Source of the DNA: Tilletiopsis washingtonensis
Taxonomy: Eukaryota > Basidiomycota > Exobasidiomycetes > Entylomatales
Length of the DNA stretch: 64,000 bases
Reading direction: 5' to 3'
Assembly (NCBI RefSeq): GCF_003144115.1
Contig: NW_020312021.1
Span: 1 to 64,000 of the forward strand
The notes below the pieces were generated by a model. The model did no database searches. It was not told where the DNA came from and saw only the letters and a list, made by a program, of their open reading frames with translations. Shown here piece by piece: positions 54,747 through 64,000 of this stretch; positions within the stretch are counted from its first letter, which is position 1; each line of letters starts with the position of its first letter. The position numbers and the translations under genes are program-made.

Positions 54747-56063
54747 CTCGAACTAGTGCCAACTTTCTCGTTCCTTTTGTCACGCAACACCTACAGTCGT
54801 GCCACAGACACGGCTGGGTCATGTACGCTCCGCGCCGCAATTCATTGATCACACGACTTCACGCAGCAGACATGGTGCAAAGGGTAAGACACATGGAAGG
54901 AACAATGCCGAACTGGTCGGTGTGAGAGAGATGGACCGGCGTGGTGAGGCTGCAACGCAGGCACGCGGCGAGGCAGAGCCGAAGAGCGGCGCGGGCCGGG
55001 GTTGCTGGTGAAGACAAGGCAAACGCGATGCGCGGGCGGTGGAAGATGCAGAGACGAGAGAGGGCAGGCGGAGTGACGGTGGAGTGATCAGCAGCTGAGC
55101 CCACGCAGAGCGCACTCGGTCTCCCACCCACGCGCGGGCACTAGTTGATGGCTCAGCGTGCCTCGCCGCGAGGCCCGCTCGTCGCTTAGCGTTTCATCCA
55201 GCCAAGTAGGCCTGGACGGCCAGCCTTCTCGCCCTCTCGGCGTCTACCGCTCGCGTGTCGCGCCTCCCGTGTAGCTCCTTCGCGCCAGAGACACCAACGC
55301 CGTGTCGCACTGCGCTGTCGACGGCGTGCCTGCCCTTCTCGGTGCACTTCGAGCAACTCATCGAAGCGACTACCGCCGGGCAGATGCAATGCCGCGGCCC
55401 TCGAGAAGGAGAGTGAAGGGCCTTGTCAAGCCCAGCGTCTACTGATTGAACGGGACTGTGTGCTCGCGAGCAGCCGGCATCAGCGCCGGTGCAGAAATGG
55501 TAGCGGCATTCGCTCCGGCCCGGCACAACACTCGAGGCTGAGGCGCGTTGAGGGCACCACTGGAGCAGTTCCGACGTGCGCATCAACGTCGCTGCTGCCT
55601 TGCCCAACGCGGTATCGTGAGACTCAACTGACCGGGCTGCGGCGAGCGCGGTGCCGGCGGGCTGAGCCAGTGCTGTCTTGCTTGTGGCGAGGGCGAGTAG
55701 TTGGGCACGGACATGGCGAGGGTCGAGTCGAACGTGAAGGCAGCTTTGCGCCGAAAGCACCTCTGAATATACGGTGGAGCTTCCGAAGCGACCGGCAATG
55801 TAGCACGGCGCTGCTGCTTGCAGGCCACCGCAGCACAACAGGCGTACTCATGAGAGAGCAGGCGCAGGCCAAGGGGGGGGGGGGGGCTGTCTCCCAAGCT
55901 CGCCGGCGCCGGGGCGCGTCGCGGCGTGCCATCGGCGCTCCCACGCCATCGACTCTTGCCGGCGCCGCCGCGGTGGAGGCGACCTGCCTTCCGTCCCACC
56001 ACCACCACCTCCGGGTCAGCACCCCTCAAACTTTACTCTCTCGTCTTCATCGTCCCCTTCAGC
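54747..56063. other. Intergenic region with a G14 tract, no supported gene
   Basis: About 1.3 kb between two plus-strand orphan genes. Open frames of 130-210 codons exist on the minus strand but show no domain, no intron logic and shadow-like composition. A G14 run lies at 55873-55886, about 180 bp before the next start. The final stretch (ctttactctctcgtcttcatcgtccccttcag) is a typical pyrimidine-rich fungal leader. Confidence 0.5.
55873..55886. repeat. Poly(G)14 tract
   Basis: Fourteen consecutive G upstream of the orphan gene at 56064. Confidence 0.95.
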
Positions 56064-57919
56064 ATGCCCTACCCACCTCCGCAGCCGCCGCATGGCCACG
56101 CATACAGCCACGGCGCCCCCCCCCCCCCCCACCGCATAGCCACGCACACAGCTACGGCGCCCCGCCGCCGCCGCACGGCCACGCATACAGCTACGGCGCC
56201 CCGCCGCCGCCGCATGGCGGCGGCCGTGCCTACGCCGGCGACGACGACATCATGTCTCGCTACGCCAGCGAGATGCGCGGCGGTGGCTTCGGCCCCGTGT
56301 CTCGCTTCGCGCCGCACTTCGCAGGCGACGAGCCTCATCGTCCATACGGCGAGGTTGGCCCGGTGCCTCGCGGCGCCAGCGAGCTGCGCAGCGGCGGCTT
56401 CAGCCCCATGCCTCGCTTCGGGCCGCAATTCGCAGGCGACGAGGCTCATCGTCGCCTCGAGCCGCGCTACGCAGGCGACGAGCCGCGCCGTCTGTACGGC
56501 GAGGTTGGCCCTGCGCCCCGCTACGCCAGCGAGATGCGCGGTAGCGGCAGCATCGAGCCGCATCGTCCCTACAACGATGAGTTGCGTCGTCCCTACGGCC
56601 ATGATGGCCCTACACCCCGCTACGCCAGCGAGATGCGCGGCGGCAGCGGCGGCAGCACAGAGTCTCGCTTCGACGCGCGCTACGCCGGCGAGGTGCGCTA
56701 CGCAGATGACGAGCGCCGCGCCTACGCGATCGACCCGCGCCCTGCAGGCGACGAGCGTCGCAGCCTCTACGGCGGCGATGAGATGATGCGTGTTGGCAAC
56801 CGCGAGCAGCAGGGCGCCTACTTTGGTGATGCCGCGCGCCGCGGCGGCGCATACGAGTCCCGTGCGCCCTACCGTGGCGAGATGCTGCGCGGCGCCTTCG
56901 GCTACGGCGGAGGACAGCATGCGGGCGCAGAGTCCGGCGACCGCTACGGCCACTCCATGCGAGCTGCGGCTCCTAGCGCCGGCGTCGAGGGCCTCCGCCA
57001 CTACGGAGGCAGCGCCACGCCCGGCGGCAGCGCCACGCCCGGCGGCAGCGCCACGCCCGGCGGCAGCGCCACGCACGGCGGCAGCGCCACGCACGGCGGC
57101 AGCGCCACGCCCGGCGGCAGCGGCTTCCGGCAGAGCTCTTCTTCCATCCCGGAGCCCCGAGACCCCCGCCCGGTGCTCGCTGGACTGCCTCGCAGAGGGT
57201 TCCACCACTTTCAGCGCCTCCACGAGCAGGCACAGGCACGTCGCCAACCTGCGATCAATCCGGCGCCGTCCGCCGATGCGCACGAGGCGCCGGCGTCGTC
57301 CAACGCGCCCAGCTCGGCGCTGGTGCCGTTCGCCGCTGCGCACGAGGCGCAAGCGCCTTCTGCCGCGCCCAGCTCGGCGCTGGTGCCGTTCGCCGCTGCG
57401 CACGAGGCGCAAGCGACGCCTGCTGCCGCCGTGGAGCCGGCACCGGCGGCGCTCACATACGAGGCGTTCCAGAAGGGCATGATGCCGTGCCGGCTGATGT
57501 TCGAGCACTCCGGCCTCGTCGAGGGCATCAGTCATCAGCTCGCTAAGCACGAGGCGTACCGCCGTCACATGTACGACGACGGCATGCTGTACGGCTTCCA
57601 TGGCCATGGCAAGGGCCTGGAGGGCTATGTGATGGGCGTCTATTTCAAAGAGTGGCGTGCCATCGAGGCGGAAGTGAGCCGGCGCCGCGCGGCGCCCGAG
57701 AACGCGCCGCGCAAGGTCGTGAGGACCGAGGGTCCCGCACCTAAGCCTCCTGGCCTGGGACCCGAGCCTCCCGGCTCCAGCGCGTCCGGCTCCAAGGCGT
57801 CAAGCTCGAAGGCGCCGAGCTCGAAGGCTCCCGGCTCCAAGGCGTCGGGCTCCAAGCCCCCCAGCCGCGAGCAGCCCAGCCGCAAGCAGCCCAGCCGCGA
57901 GCAGCCCAGCCGCAAGTAG
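56064..57919 (+). CDS. Orphan Tyr/Gly/Arg/Pro-rich repeat protein; start and body separated by a C15 tract
   Basis: Not recognised. A well-placed ATG at 56064 gives MPYPPPQPPHGHAYSHGAPP, but after the C15 run (56116-56130) this frame fails. The long open frame to 57919 continues the same peptide theme one base out of phase (HAHSYGAPPPPHGHAYSYGA). Either the run is one base off in the assembly or the locus really shifts. The body has three or four repeats of YASEMRGGG and DEPHRPYGEVGP type, then GGSATP repeats, an Ala/Pro linker with two exact copies of SSALVPFAAAHEAQA, and one folded-looking domain: LTYEAFQKGMMPCRLMFEHS through YGFHGHGKGLEGYVMGVYFK. The tail is SK/PSR-rich. The RGG/YGG composition suggests RNA binding or condensate behaviour, which is inference. 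Confidence 0.65.
56116..56130. repeat. Poly(C)15 tract in coding sequence
   Basis: Fifteen consecutive C within a region encoding repeated GAPPPPH peptides. Sister repeats at about 56160 and 56205 keep mixed CCG/CCC codons. The pure C run places the upstream start codon out of phase with the downstream frame. Confidence 0.95.
57010..57122 (+). repeat. Six tandem coding repeats of GGSAT(P/H)
   Basis: An 18-bp unit, ggcggcagcgccacgccc, is repeated six times, with one substitution (cac for ccc) in the fourth and fifth copies. Confidence 0.9.
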
Positions 57920-58537
57920 CCCACGGCAAGCAGCGTCAAGCCTCCGAGGCGCATCGGCGGCGCAGCTCGGCCGCGCTCCCACCTTCTGCCCACTCGACTC
58001 TCACTACTTCCCTCGTCACTGTCTGCATCGCCGTCTGAGAATCCGTGCCCGCTGTACCACTGTAGCATCGCTGCCTCCAAACATTCCCGTGTCGCCTCTC
58101 TCCTCAGCACATCCCTCGGCGGGCAGAAGAGTGAGCCAAGGCGCAAGACGCTAGCTGAAGAGCGGCACTATTCTCTGCCCCTCAAGGCAAGACGCAGGTC
58201 GCGTCTGTTGCGCGTGCGTGGGCACGACACTTTTCAGGCAGTCTTGACGAAAGTCGACGACGTCTTTCGTACACCGAGCGAGTCAGAAGCATGCGCGCCG
58301 TGGGCTCGACGAGAAGGGATCGTAGCGAAGTGTAAGGTGTGATTCAAGTGGGACGAGGCGAGACACGCGACGTCATTGGGGGTGGCTGGAAGGCAAAGAT
58401 GCCGCAGTGAGAGAGAAGGAAATGTGATCACCGACGAGCGGAGATGCAGACAGGCTCGGGGGGGGGGGGGGGGATCGCGGCGCCCGGCGTGGACAAGGAA
58501 AGGAGCGGACTGCAAAGCAGGGCCGCGTCGCGCAGCC
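57920..58537. other. Convergent intergenic region with a G16 tract
   Basis: Lies between the end of the Tyr/Gly-rich orphan gene and the end of a minus-strand gene. A G16 run spans 58458-58473. No gene is supported. Confidence 0.5.
58458..58473. repeat. Poly(G)16 tract
   Basis: Sixteen consecutive G in the 3' region shared by two convergent genes. Confidence 0.95.
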
Positions 58538-59272
58538 TTAGGGCGCCTTCGGCGGGACATTGGCCTTCCAGAAGTCCCAGTGCTCCTCTGTCACGCCCTC
58601 CGGGTGCTGGCGGGCATGCTCGAAGTGGCCTCCGTCGAAGGTACTCTTGTGCTCAACGAGGGCGCGCGCGTCCGCCTCAGGAACCTCTGACATCTTCACT
58701 GTGCTCAAGAAGGCGTCAGTGGCACATCCACACGCCTGCAATTGCGGACAGCGGTGTGCCAGCGCATGCTCGCCCCACTCGGTGGCAAGCAGGCGGCTGC
58801 CACGGAGCACGAGAGCAGAGATGACAGCTCGAGCGACACCGACAGCGGCAGCGCGAGCGACGACGAGAGCTCGAGCGGGGGGCGGAACGCCGCACCCTCG
58901 GGGAGCGTGTGGGCTGCATCACTCACCGGAAGGATTCTCCTCGCTTCCCTCGCTCTCGGAGACGGGCTCGCGCCTCTTGCCTAGCGCGTTGGCGGACGCA
59001 TCAAAGGCCGTAGCAGGTGTGGCAGGCTGCGGCACAGACGCAGGAACGGACGACGCAGACGGCCCACTTGCAGGGTTGGTGCTGGTGGGCAGCGGCGCAG
59101 ATGCTGGCGCAGAGGACGTCGAGGGCAGGGCGGCGTGCGAGGCGGTGGGCGAAGCCGGAGCCGAGGCGATGGGCGAGTCGCTGTCGTTCATCACGCTACA
59201 GATGCGAGCGACAGTGTCGAGCACGTGCTGAGGAAGAGAAGGGATAGCCTCCCAGTTTCGAAGGGGCGGCAT
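58538..59272 (-). CDS. Small orphan protein, member A of a duplicated pair
   Basis: Not recognised. The first exon starts MPPLRNWEAIPSLPQHVLDT at 59272, continues VARICSVMNDSDSPIA, then a Ser/Ala/Pro-rich stretch to ENPSG, where a GTGAGT donor lies. The last exon begins after an acceptor (cttgagcacag) near 58709 and reads MSEVPEADARALVEHKSTFD, then HFEHARQHPEGVTEEHWDFW, ending PPKAP. At least one Ser-rich middle exon (LELSSSLALPLSVSLELSS) may lie between. Its N-terminal helix is repeated in a second gene start at 60002 (see there). No targeting signal is visible. Confidence 0.55.
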
Positions 59273-59414
59273 GTGGATGGTGGTGGGAGGTGTGCAGCGG
59301 GGACGAGGCTCGCCGAGTTAGATGCAGGCGCAGGCGCAGCCAGTCGCGAGCCAGCACCCAGAGGCGGCGGCGGCGGCGCAGCGCCGCGCGCGGCGTGGCG
59401 GCGGCAGTGGCGCG

Positions 59415-59450
59415 GCAAACCCCTATGCCCTCCTCGGCCTTCGTTCTCCT
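59415..59450. repeat. Duplicated divergent-promoter segment, copy A
   Basis: The sequence gcggcaaacccctatgccctcc here matches gcggcaaccccctatggcctcc at about 60091-60112. Each lies between an A/B-type minus-strand start and a MSPE-type plus-strand start, so the shared promoter was copied together with both gene starts. Confidence 0.75.
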
Positions 59451-59639
59451 TCTCTTCTGCATCCCATGCCCCAGCATACCCTCAGAACGAGCAGGGCGCT
59501 TGAGGATAATGCTACTTGAGCCGCAGGCATGGAGCCGCAAGCCTCAAAGACAGATGTCACGCAGCTAGGACCCCAGATGGATCAACGGAGCGTGTCATGG
59601 TGCGACCCAGCGCAGAGCGCAGCGCATGCTCGCACCCGC

Positions 59640-60002
59640 TCAGGCTACAGCGTGCCACGTGGCGCCGTGGGAGCGGTCTCCGTCAGCAGCAGGGCGCGCC
59701 GCCACGCGTGGCATGCTCTCTTTGCCCCCACCATCTCTACGTGCACGGCTCTCACTCCGCCCCGCCCGCACGGCGGCTCTCGTTCCACCTGCACGTCTCT
59801 TGCTTCTGCTGCACACTCTCTGCTTGCAATGTCGCCTGAGTTCCGCGCCTTCCTTGCGCTTGGCAGCCGCACTCCAGCATACTCTGGTGTGTTTGGGCGA
59901 GGCCCTGGGCGAAGCCCTGGGCGAAGCGTCGTCGTCGTCCATTGCGCTGCAGATCTGGGCAATGGTGTCGAGCACGTCCTGCGGAACAGGGGCGGGCGGC
60001 AT
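59640..60002 (-). pseudogene. Truncated second copy (B) of the small orphan protein
   Basis: MPPAPVPQDVLDTIAQICSA followed by MDDDDASPRASP parallels the start of member A: (P/L)PQ-x-VLDT-(V/I)-A-x-ICS-x-M-(N/D)-D. The similarity stops after about 40 residues, where the sequence runs into the plus-strand start copy at 59829-59890 read backwards. The remaining 80 codons are Arg-rich shadow sequence. It therefore looks like a fragment left by a duplication breakpoint rather than a working gene, though a short transcript is possible. Confidence 0.5.
59829..59895 (+). pseudogene. Truncated first copy of the plus-strand gene start
   Basis: MSPEFRAFLALGSRTPAYSG is a second version of the start found at 60202 (MSPEYQAFLALG, then RTPAYSANFEITD in the next frame). 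It breaks off after about 22 codons into sequence belonging to minus-strand copy B. Confidence 0.55.
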
Positions 60003-60104
60003 GGTGATGGTGGTAGGGCAGAGGGCACCAGCGTTGGTGTGCGCCGAATGGCGCCCCTGACTTGGCGCAGCGCGTGCTTAAGGTCATTGGGGCGGCAACC
60101 CCCT

Positions 60105-61394
60105 ATGGCCTCCAGCCCCTCTTCCTTTTCCCCTGCTCAGGCGTGCCGTCGCTCTCTCTCTCTCTCTCCGCCCACACACCTCTCACGTCCCTCCTCATCA
60201 CGATGTCACCCGAGTATCAGGCCTTCCTTGCGCTTGGGGCGTACTCCTGCATACAGTGCCAACTTCGAGATCACCGACACGGGCGCGCGCTTCCGTCATG
60301 ATCCTACCAAGTTCAACTTCGACGAGGTACTCCTCCGCGATCCAGCTCTCTACGAAGCGGTGAGGCAGTTGCGTGTCCGTCGCTGCTGCACAGTACTCAC
60401 GCCGTGCCGTGCACAGGCTTTCGAGTCCTTCATGCAGGCGAACCCGGCCTGGCGTGCAGCAATCAGCAAGGCGCGGGGCCCGCTCTCCAACGAGGCCATC
60501 GAAGAGCTGATTGCTGAAGGGTGCTCCAGCAACAACGGCTGCATCTACATTGTCAAGGCAGAGAAGGTCGACGAGACAAGCCAGGCGCACTGTGTGGAGC
60601 GACGTTTCTACGTCGGCATGACACGCAACACTGAGCTTCGAGAGGAGGTGCACCTCACGGTGTCGAGTTGCCGTTACGTCAACGCAGCAGCGGCGGAAGG
60701 CTTCGACATCTCCTTCCACCCCGTCATCTCCGCTGCGGATGCCGCCAGCTTGGGCGAGTGGGAGGAAAGAGCCCGACTCTACTACCCTGCCATCGCAGAC
60801 GAGCCGGTAAAGCTCAGAGAGTGGGCACAGCGCGCCGAGCTGTACTTCAGCGAGCACGTGGCCAACATCCTCACCGGTGAGTAACGAGGCGCTGAGACCG
60901 AGACGCAGAGGCGCGCGCGCCGGCGCGAAGGCGGTGCTTGCCGAGCTCGGATCCCCCATCACCGGCCAGTCCAGCATTTGTGTTGTTCTTGCTGACCCCT
61001 TGCCTTTGCAGGGGCCACACTGGCGCCGCGTGGCATGAACAGGCGCTGCGTTGACAACAATTCTGGTCGCATGAGCTTCGGGCCCGCAGAGGAACGCTTG
61101 GTTGTTGTCGTCTATACGTGCGCGTGGTACCTTCTGCGCGCGACCGGCATCGAGACGTATGCGCCTGTGAGTGCTGCTGCGGTATCGAGCGCCAGGCCTT
61201 CCCGCTGAGTCTACCTGCAGATCAAAGCACACTTTCCTCTTCTCCACAATGACTTTATCAGGTCAATCGCACGTCGGACAAGGTATCGGGGCTACACTCT
61301 GAAGTACGCCTCGCCGGATGACGCCCTGGCCGGATATGCGCGAGACTTCGGCGTGGGATACGAGTTCACTAGCCTGCCGCTCGCTTCGCTCTGA
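60105..61394 (+). CDS. Orphan protein with possible GIY-YIG-like segment
   Basis: Exons: first to 60359, then 60417-60876, 61012-61166 and 61221-61394. The last three are in frame with each other. The body begins RTPAYSANFEITDTGARFRH. A central segment reads CIYIVKAEKVDETSQAHC, then RRFYVGMTRNTELREEVH, which resembles the GIY...YVG-x-(S/T) core and following Arg helix of GIY-YIG nucleases, with a longer loop than usual. C-terminal blocks are WEERARLYYPAIADEPVKLR, LVVVVYTCAWYLLRATGIET and YKYASPDDALAGYARDFGVG-like. The start is uncertain. The homologous ATG at 60202 (MSPEYQAFLALG) is out of phase with the body; an in-phase ATG at 60105 gives a poorly conserved leader. Function unknown. Confidence 0.6.
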
Positions 61395-61406
61395 ATCGAA
61401 TTACAT

Positions 61407-64000
61407 TCAGATTGCTGCGCTGCGTGTACATGGTGGCGAGCGGTCCCGCGGTGCGACTGTCTGGCGAGCCCGACAATCAGGTCTTGATTTGGACCAGGAT
61501 TTCTCTACGAGTTGCGTGTCAGCGTGAGATGATACGACGCATCGGAAGCTCACGCACCCGTACGCGTCCGTCTGCGCCACTGCGATGCGGTCGTTGGTTG
61601 CGAGCGCTGGCGGTGTGTGTGAGAGAAGAGAGATATGGCATGCAGCGTTGAGTCTCACACAGCAGATGGTAGAACGCTTGCGCAGCGACGTGCGGCTGTG
61701 ACACGAGTCAGCAATAGTCGAGCAGCGGGTCTAGCACCGGCACGCACCATCGAGTCGGCAACAGGAACGAGGTCGCTGAAGAACAGCGGCTCGGGCGCCA
61801 CCTCCTCGGCGGTCTTGCGAGCGAAACTTAGGAAGTTAAACTGCTCGCCTTCCAGCGCTTCGGCAATCTGCGCGAGGGTGTCAGCGCTGACAGCGCGGCG
61901 CAGCGCTTTCGGAGGCTCACCAGCTGGCTTTCAAGGCCCGTCGGGTCGTCTCGGCGGCCTGCACGCATCGTCAGCCACCGTGGAGAAGCACAGTCACCCT
62001 CACTCACTCTCGTGCAGCACGGATGCATCGCGCGCAGCGCTCTCGCGCCGGCCACCGGGGCTGTCGGGGATCATGGAGCTGCCGCGGCGCTCGCGTCCAC
62101 TGCGCATCGTCGCGTTAGCTCGTGATCGGCGCGGTCTTGACGCGCATACACACCGAAGGCCAGTGATGTCGCCCTCCGAAAAGGAACGCATCGTGCCGTC
62201 TCCGGCTCGACTGTCACGGTCGCCGAGTCCTGCGGGAGCAGTGTTGAGATGGCTGCCGTGTAAGGAGCACACGACGCGCTCACCCGTGTCATCGAGCGTG
62301 CGCGTGGCCTCCGCGGCGACGTTCCACGGCAGCGCGGCGCGCACGGTGGCCTCGCTGCCGCTGCCACGGCCGACTTCGCGCGCGTTGTCCTGGTGCAGGG
62401 TGTCAGCCGTAGGCTCGAGGCAGCATATATGCGCCACTCACGCTGCCAGAGACGTCGGCGGCTGGCGCATCGCCAAAGCCGATGAGGTCGGCTGGAGGTA
62501 CGGGTGAGCAGGCGGCAGTGCGACAGCGCCGAGGGACTCACGCATGTCGTCCATGTGCGGCATGTCGTCCTGACCCAGGAACTCGATGCCCATGGCCGGC
62601 TCGTCGAGGTCCATGCGCTCGGGCGCCGGCGCGTCTTGCACGCCCTTGTCTGCGGGCGCGGCAGCGACGGGTGCGCCTCCGATGCGCATGTTGGCGTAGA
62701 ATTGTTCTGCGAGCGGCGTCAGCAGCGAGTCAGGTGCAGGCCACACGCGACTCACCAATCTCGTTGACGCGGCCGGTGACGACGAGGCCCCAGATGCTCG
62801 CCAGCTGCGGCGCACCGCCGACTAGACGAGGCCGCAGTCAGCCTCAGGCCCACAAGTGCTCACGCAGCACTCACTGTCCGAGCCGGGCCCGAACACGATG
62901 CCCTTGGCCGCAATGTCGTCCTGCCGCTCGCGCACGCGCTTCTCCTCGGCGGCGCGAGCAGCACGCATGATCTCGACGTAGTCCTTGCGGTTGCGCAGCA
63001 TCTCTTCGTCGGATAGCACCAGGCTGGTGTCCTCGCGCGCGAAGACCACCTTCTTCTTCTTGGCTGGCGCAGCGCCAACGCCGATGCCAGAGTCGTCGCC
63101 TACGGGTCCGAGTGACGGCGTGCGCTTGAGCGATGAGCGGGAAGGCGTGCCGTGGGCGGCCGGCTCGGTCGCGCCCAGCGGTGCGTCGTGCAATCCGAAA
63201 TCGAAGCTGGACGTCATCAGCATGTGTGCCACCCTCGCTCACACACCACTCACCCTTCGTCGTCACCAAAGCCAAAGTCGCCGCCGGGCATCTCATCGTC
63301 CCCCGGCATGTCGCCGCCCAGATCGCCAAAGCCGAGCGCACTGCTGTCGCGTCCCGGCACACGACGCCGGCCCTCCTCCTCGATGCCCTGCTCGAGCGGC
63401 GCAGGAGGCAGCGCATCCTCGAGGCCGAGGTCAAGCTGCAGGTCGTCGTCGCCAAGGTTAAAGCGGTCGTCCTGCATGCTCTCGCGCGGGCCCAGTCCGA
63501 GTTCAGAGCCATCAGCATCGCCCTCAAAGTCGCCGAAGCGCTCGCGTCGCAGCGTGATGTTCTCCTTGTCCGTGGTGTGTCTGCGTCTCGGCGACGGCGC
63601 CGCTTCAGAGCCGCGCGCCGAGGGCATGCCGGCACTCGTGGCGCCAGCGAGGAACGCCGAGCCGATGCCCGAGCTCTCGTCGGCCACAACGTCGCCCTCC
63701 CACGCCCAGTCAATGTCAAAGTCGCCGGCGAAGAAGGCGGTGTTGGCCGAGAGCGTGATGGCGTCGGTGCCGCCGCCGGTACGTCGAACGACAGGCATGT
63801 CGAGTGCGCCGCGAGCGGCCACGACGCCAGGCGCTGCTGCGGCAGCTGACATGAAGGTGAGAGCTCGACGAAGAGCAGCGTGCGTATTCGTCACGTCGCC
63901 CATCCACGCCTCTGCCTGTGATGACACTCAGCACTGCCCACGCTCCTGGACGATGGCAAGCTCACCTGCTGCACGTAGATGCGCACGACGCCGTAGAGCA
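61407..64000 (-). CDS. RAD21: Cohesin alpha-kleisin (RAD21/SCC1 type), partial
   Basis: Kleisins close the SMC ring that holds sister chromatids together. The gene enters from beyond the right edge. The first visible exon reads LLYGVVRIYVQQ, the kleisin N-terminal motif that binds SMC3. Next come QAEAWMGDVTNTHAALRRAL, LSANTAFFAGDFDIDWAWEG, acidic Gly/Asp regions (FGDLGGDMPGDDEMPGGDFG) and a basic block, APAKKKKVVFAREDTSLVLS. The C-terminal winged helix is spliced from three exons: ADTLAQIAEALEGEQFNFLS, PLFFSDLVPVADSMPHVAAQ, and AFYHLLSLATNDRIAVAQTD followed by AYGCVSF. That is the kleisin pattern (F-x-x-LL-x-LAT...V-x-Q-D-x-(P)YG). The final 30 residues to 61407 are uncertain. A meiotic REC8 identity is possible, but the LLYGVVRIY start and overall length do not decide it. 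Confidence 0.82.

Noticed and set aside
55194-55838. Minus-strand open frame of about 210 codons
   Set aside because: No domain, no intron signals and an implausible composition; most likely chance in GC-rich DNA.

Overview
This window is one end of a chromosome of a GC-rich filamentous or yeast-like basidiomycete. It opens with about 16 copies of AACCCT, the complement of TTAGGG, so the left edge is a true telomere. Genes have many short introns (mostly 50-75 bp) with GTGAGT-type donors and CTGAC/CTCAC branch points just before the acceptor. Proteins are rich in Ala, Arg and Pro. These traits, with the gene set, suggest Ustilaginomycotina (Exobasidiomycetes-like) or a near relative. That placement is inference; I could not run a comparison.

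Layout. 1-1771 is the telomere plus a short subtelomere holding one degenerate coiled-coil-coding remnant. From 1772 to 49943 the window is a dense housekeeping region: SAR1 (COPII GTPase), a RING E3 ligase, ATM1 (mitochondrial ABC exporter), a phosducin-like protein, an aconitase fused in frame to mitochondrial ribosomal protein mL40, PEX1, a coiled-coil protein, a class I histone deacetylase, glutathione synthetase, a SmgGDS-like armadillo protein, an ACS-family MFS transporter, a 2-oxoglutarate/Fe(II) oxygenase, a coiled-coil protein that may be Csm1/Pcs1-like, lipoyl synthase, signal peptide peptidase, SEC16 and a PRCC-like splicing protein. From 49944 to about 61400 the character changes: minisatellite arrays, poly(G)/poly(C) tracts, repeat-rich orphan proteins, and a duplicated divergent gene pair, one member of which carries a possible GIY-YIG-like motif. 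The window ends in a partial cohesin alpha-kleisin (RAD21/SCC1 type).

Themes. Several genes serve mitochondrial iron-sulfur and thiol metabolism: ATM1 exports a glutathione-linked sulfur species, glutathione synthetase makes glutathione, and aconitase and lipoyl synthase are [4Fe-4S] enzymes. SAR1 and SEC16 both act at ER exit sites. I see no operon-like logic in this; the clustering may be chance. No tRNA, rRNA, CRISPR array, intact transposon or viral element was recognised.

The strongest unusual observations are the aconitase-mL40 fusion (all seven exons sum to an open 1,031-codon frame), the duplicated divergent module at 58.5-61.4 kb, the C15 tract that separates the start codon from the rest of a coding frame near 56.1 kb, and the 13-bp and 36-bp tandem arrays at 51.6-52.0 kb.
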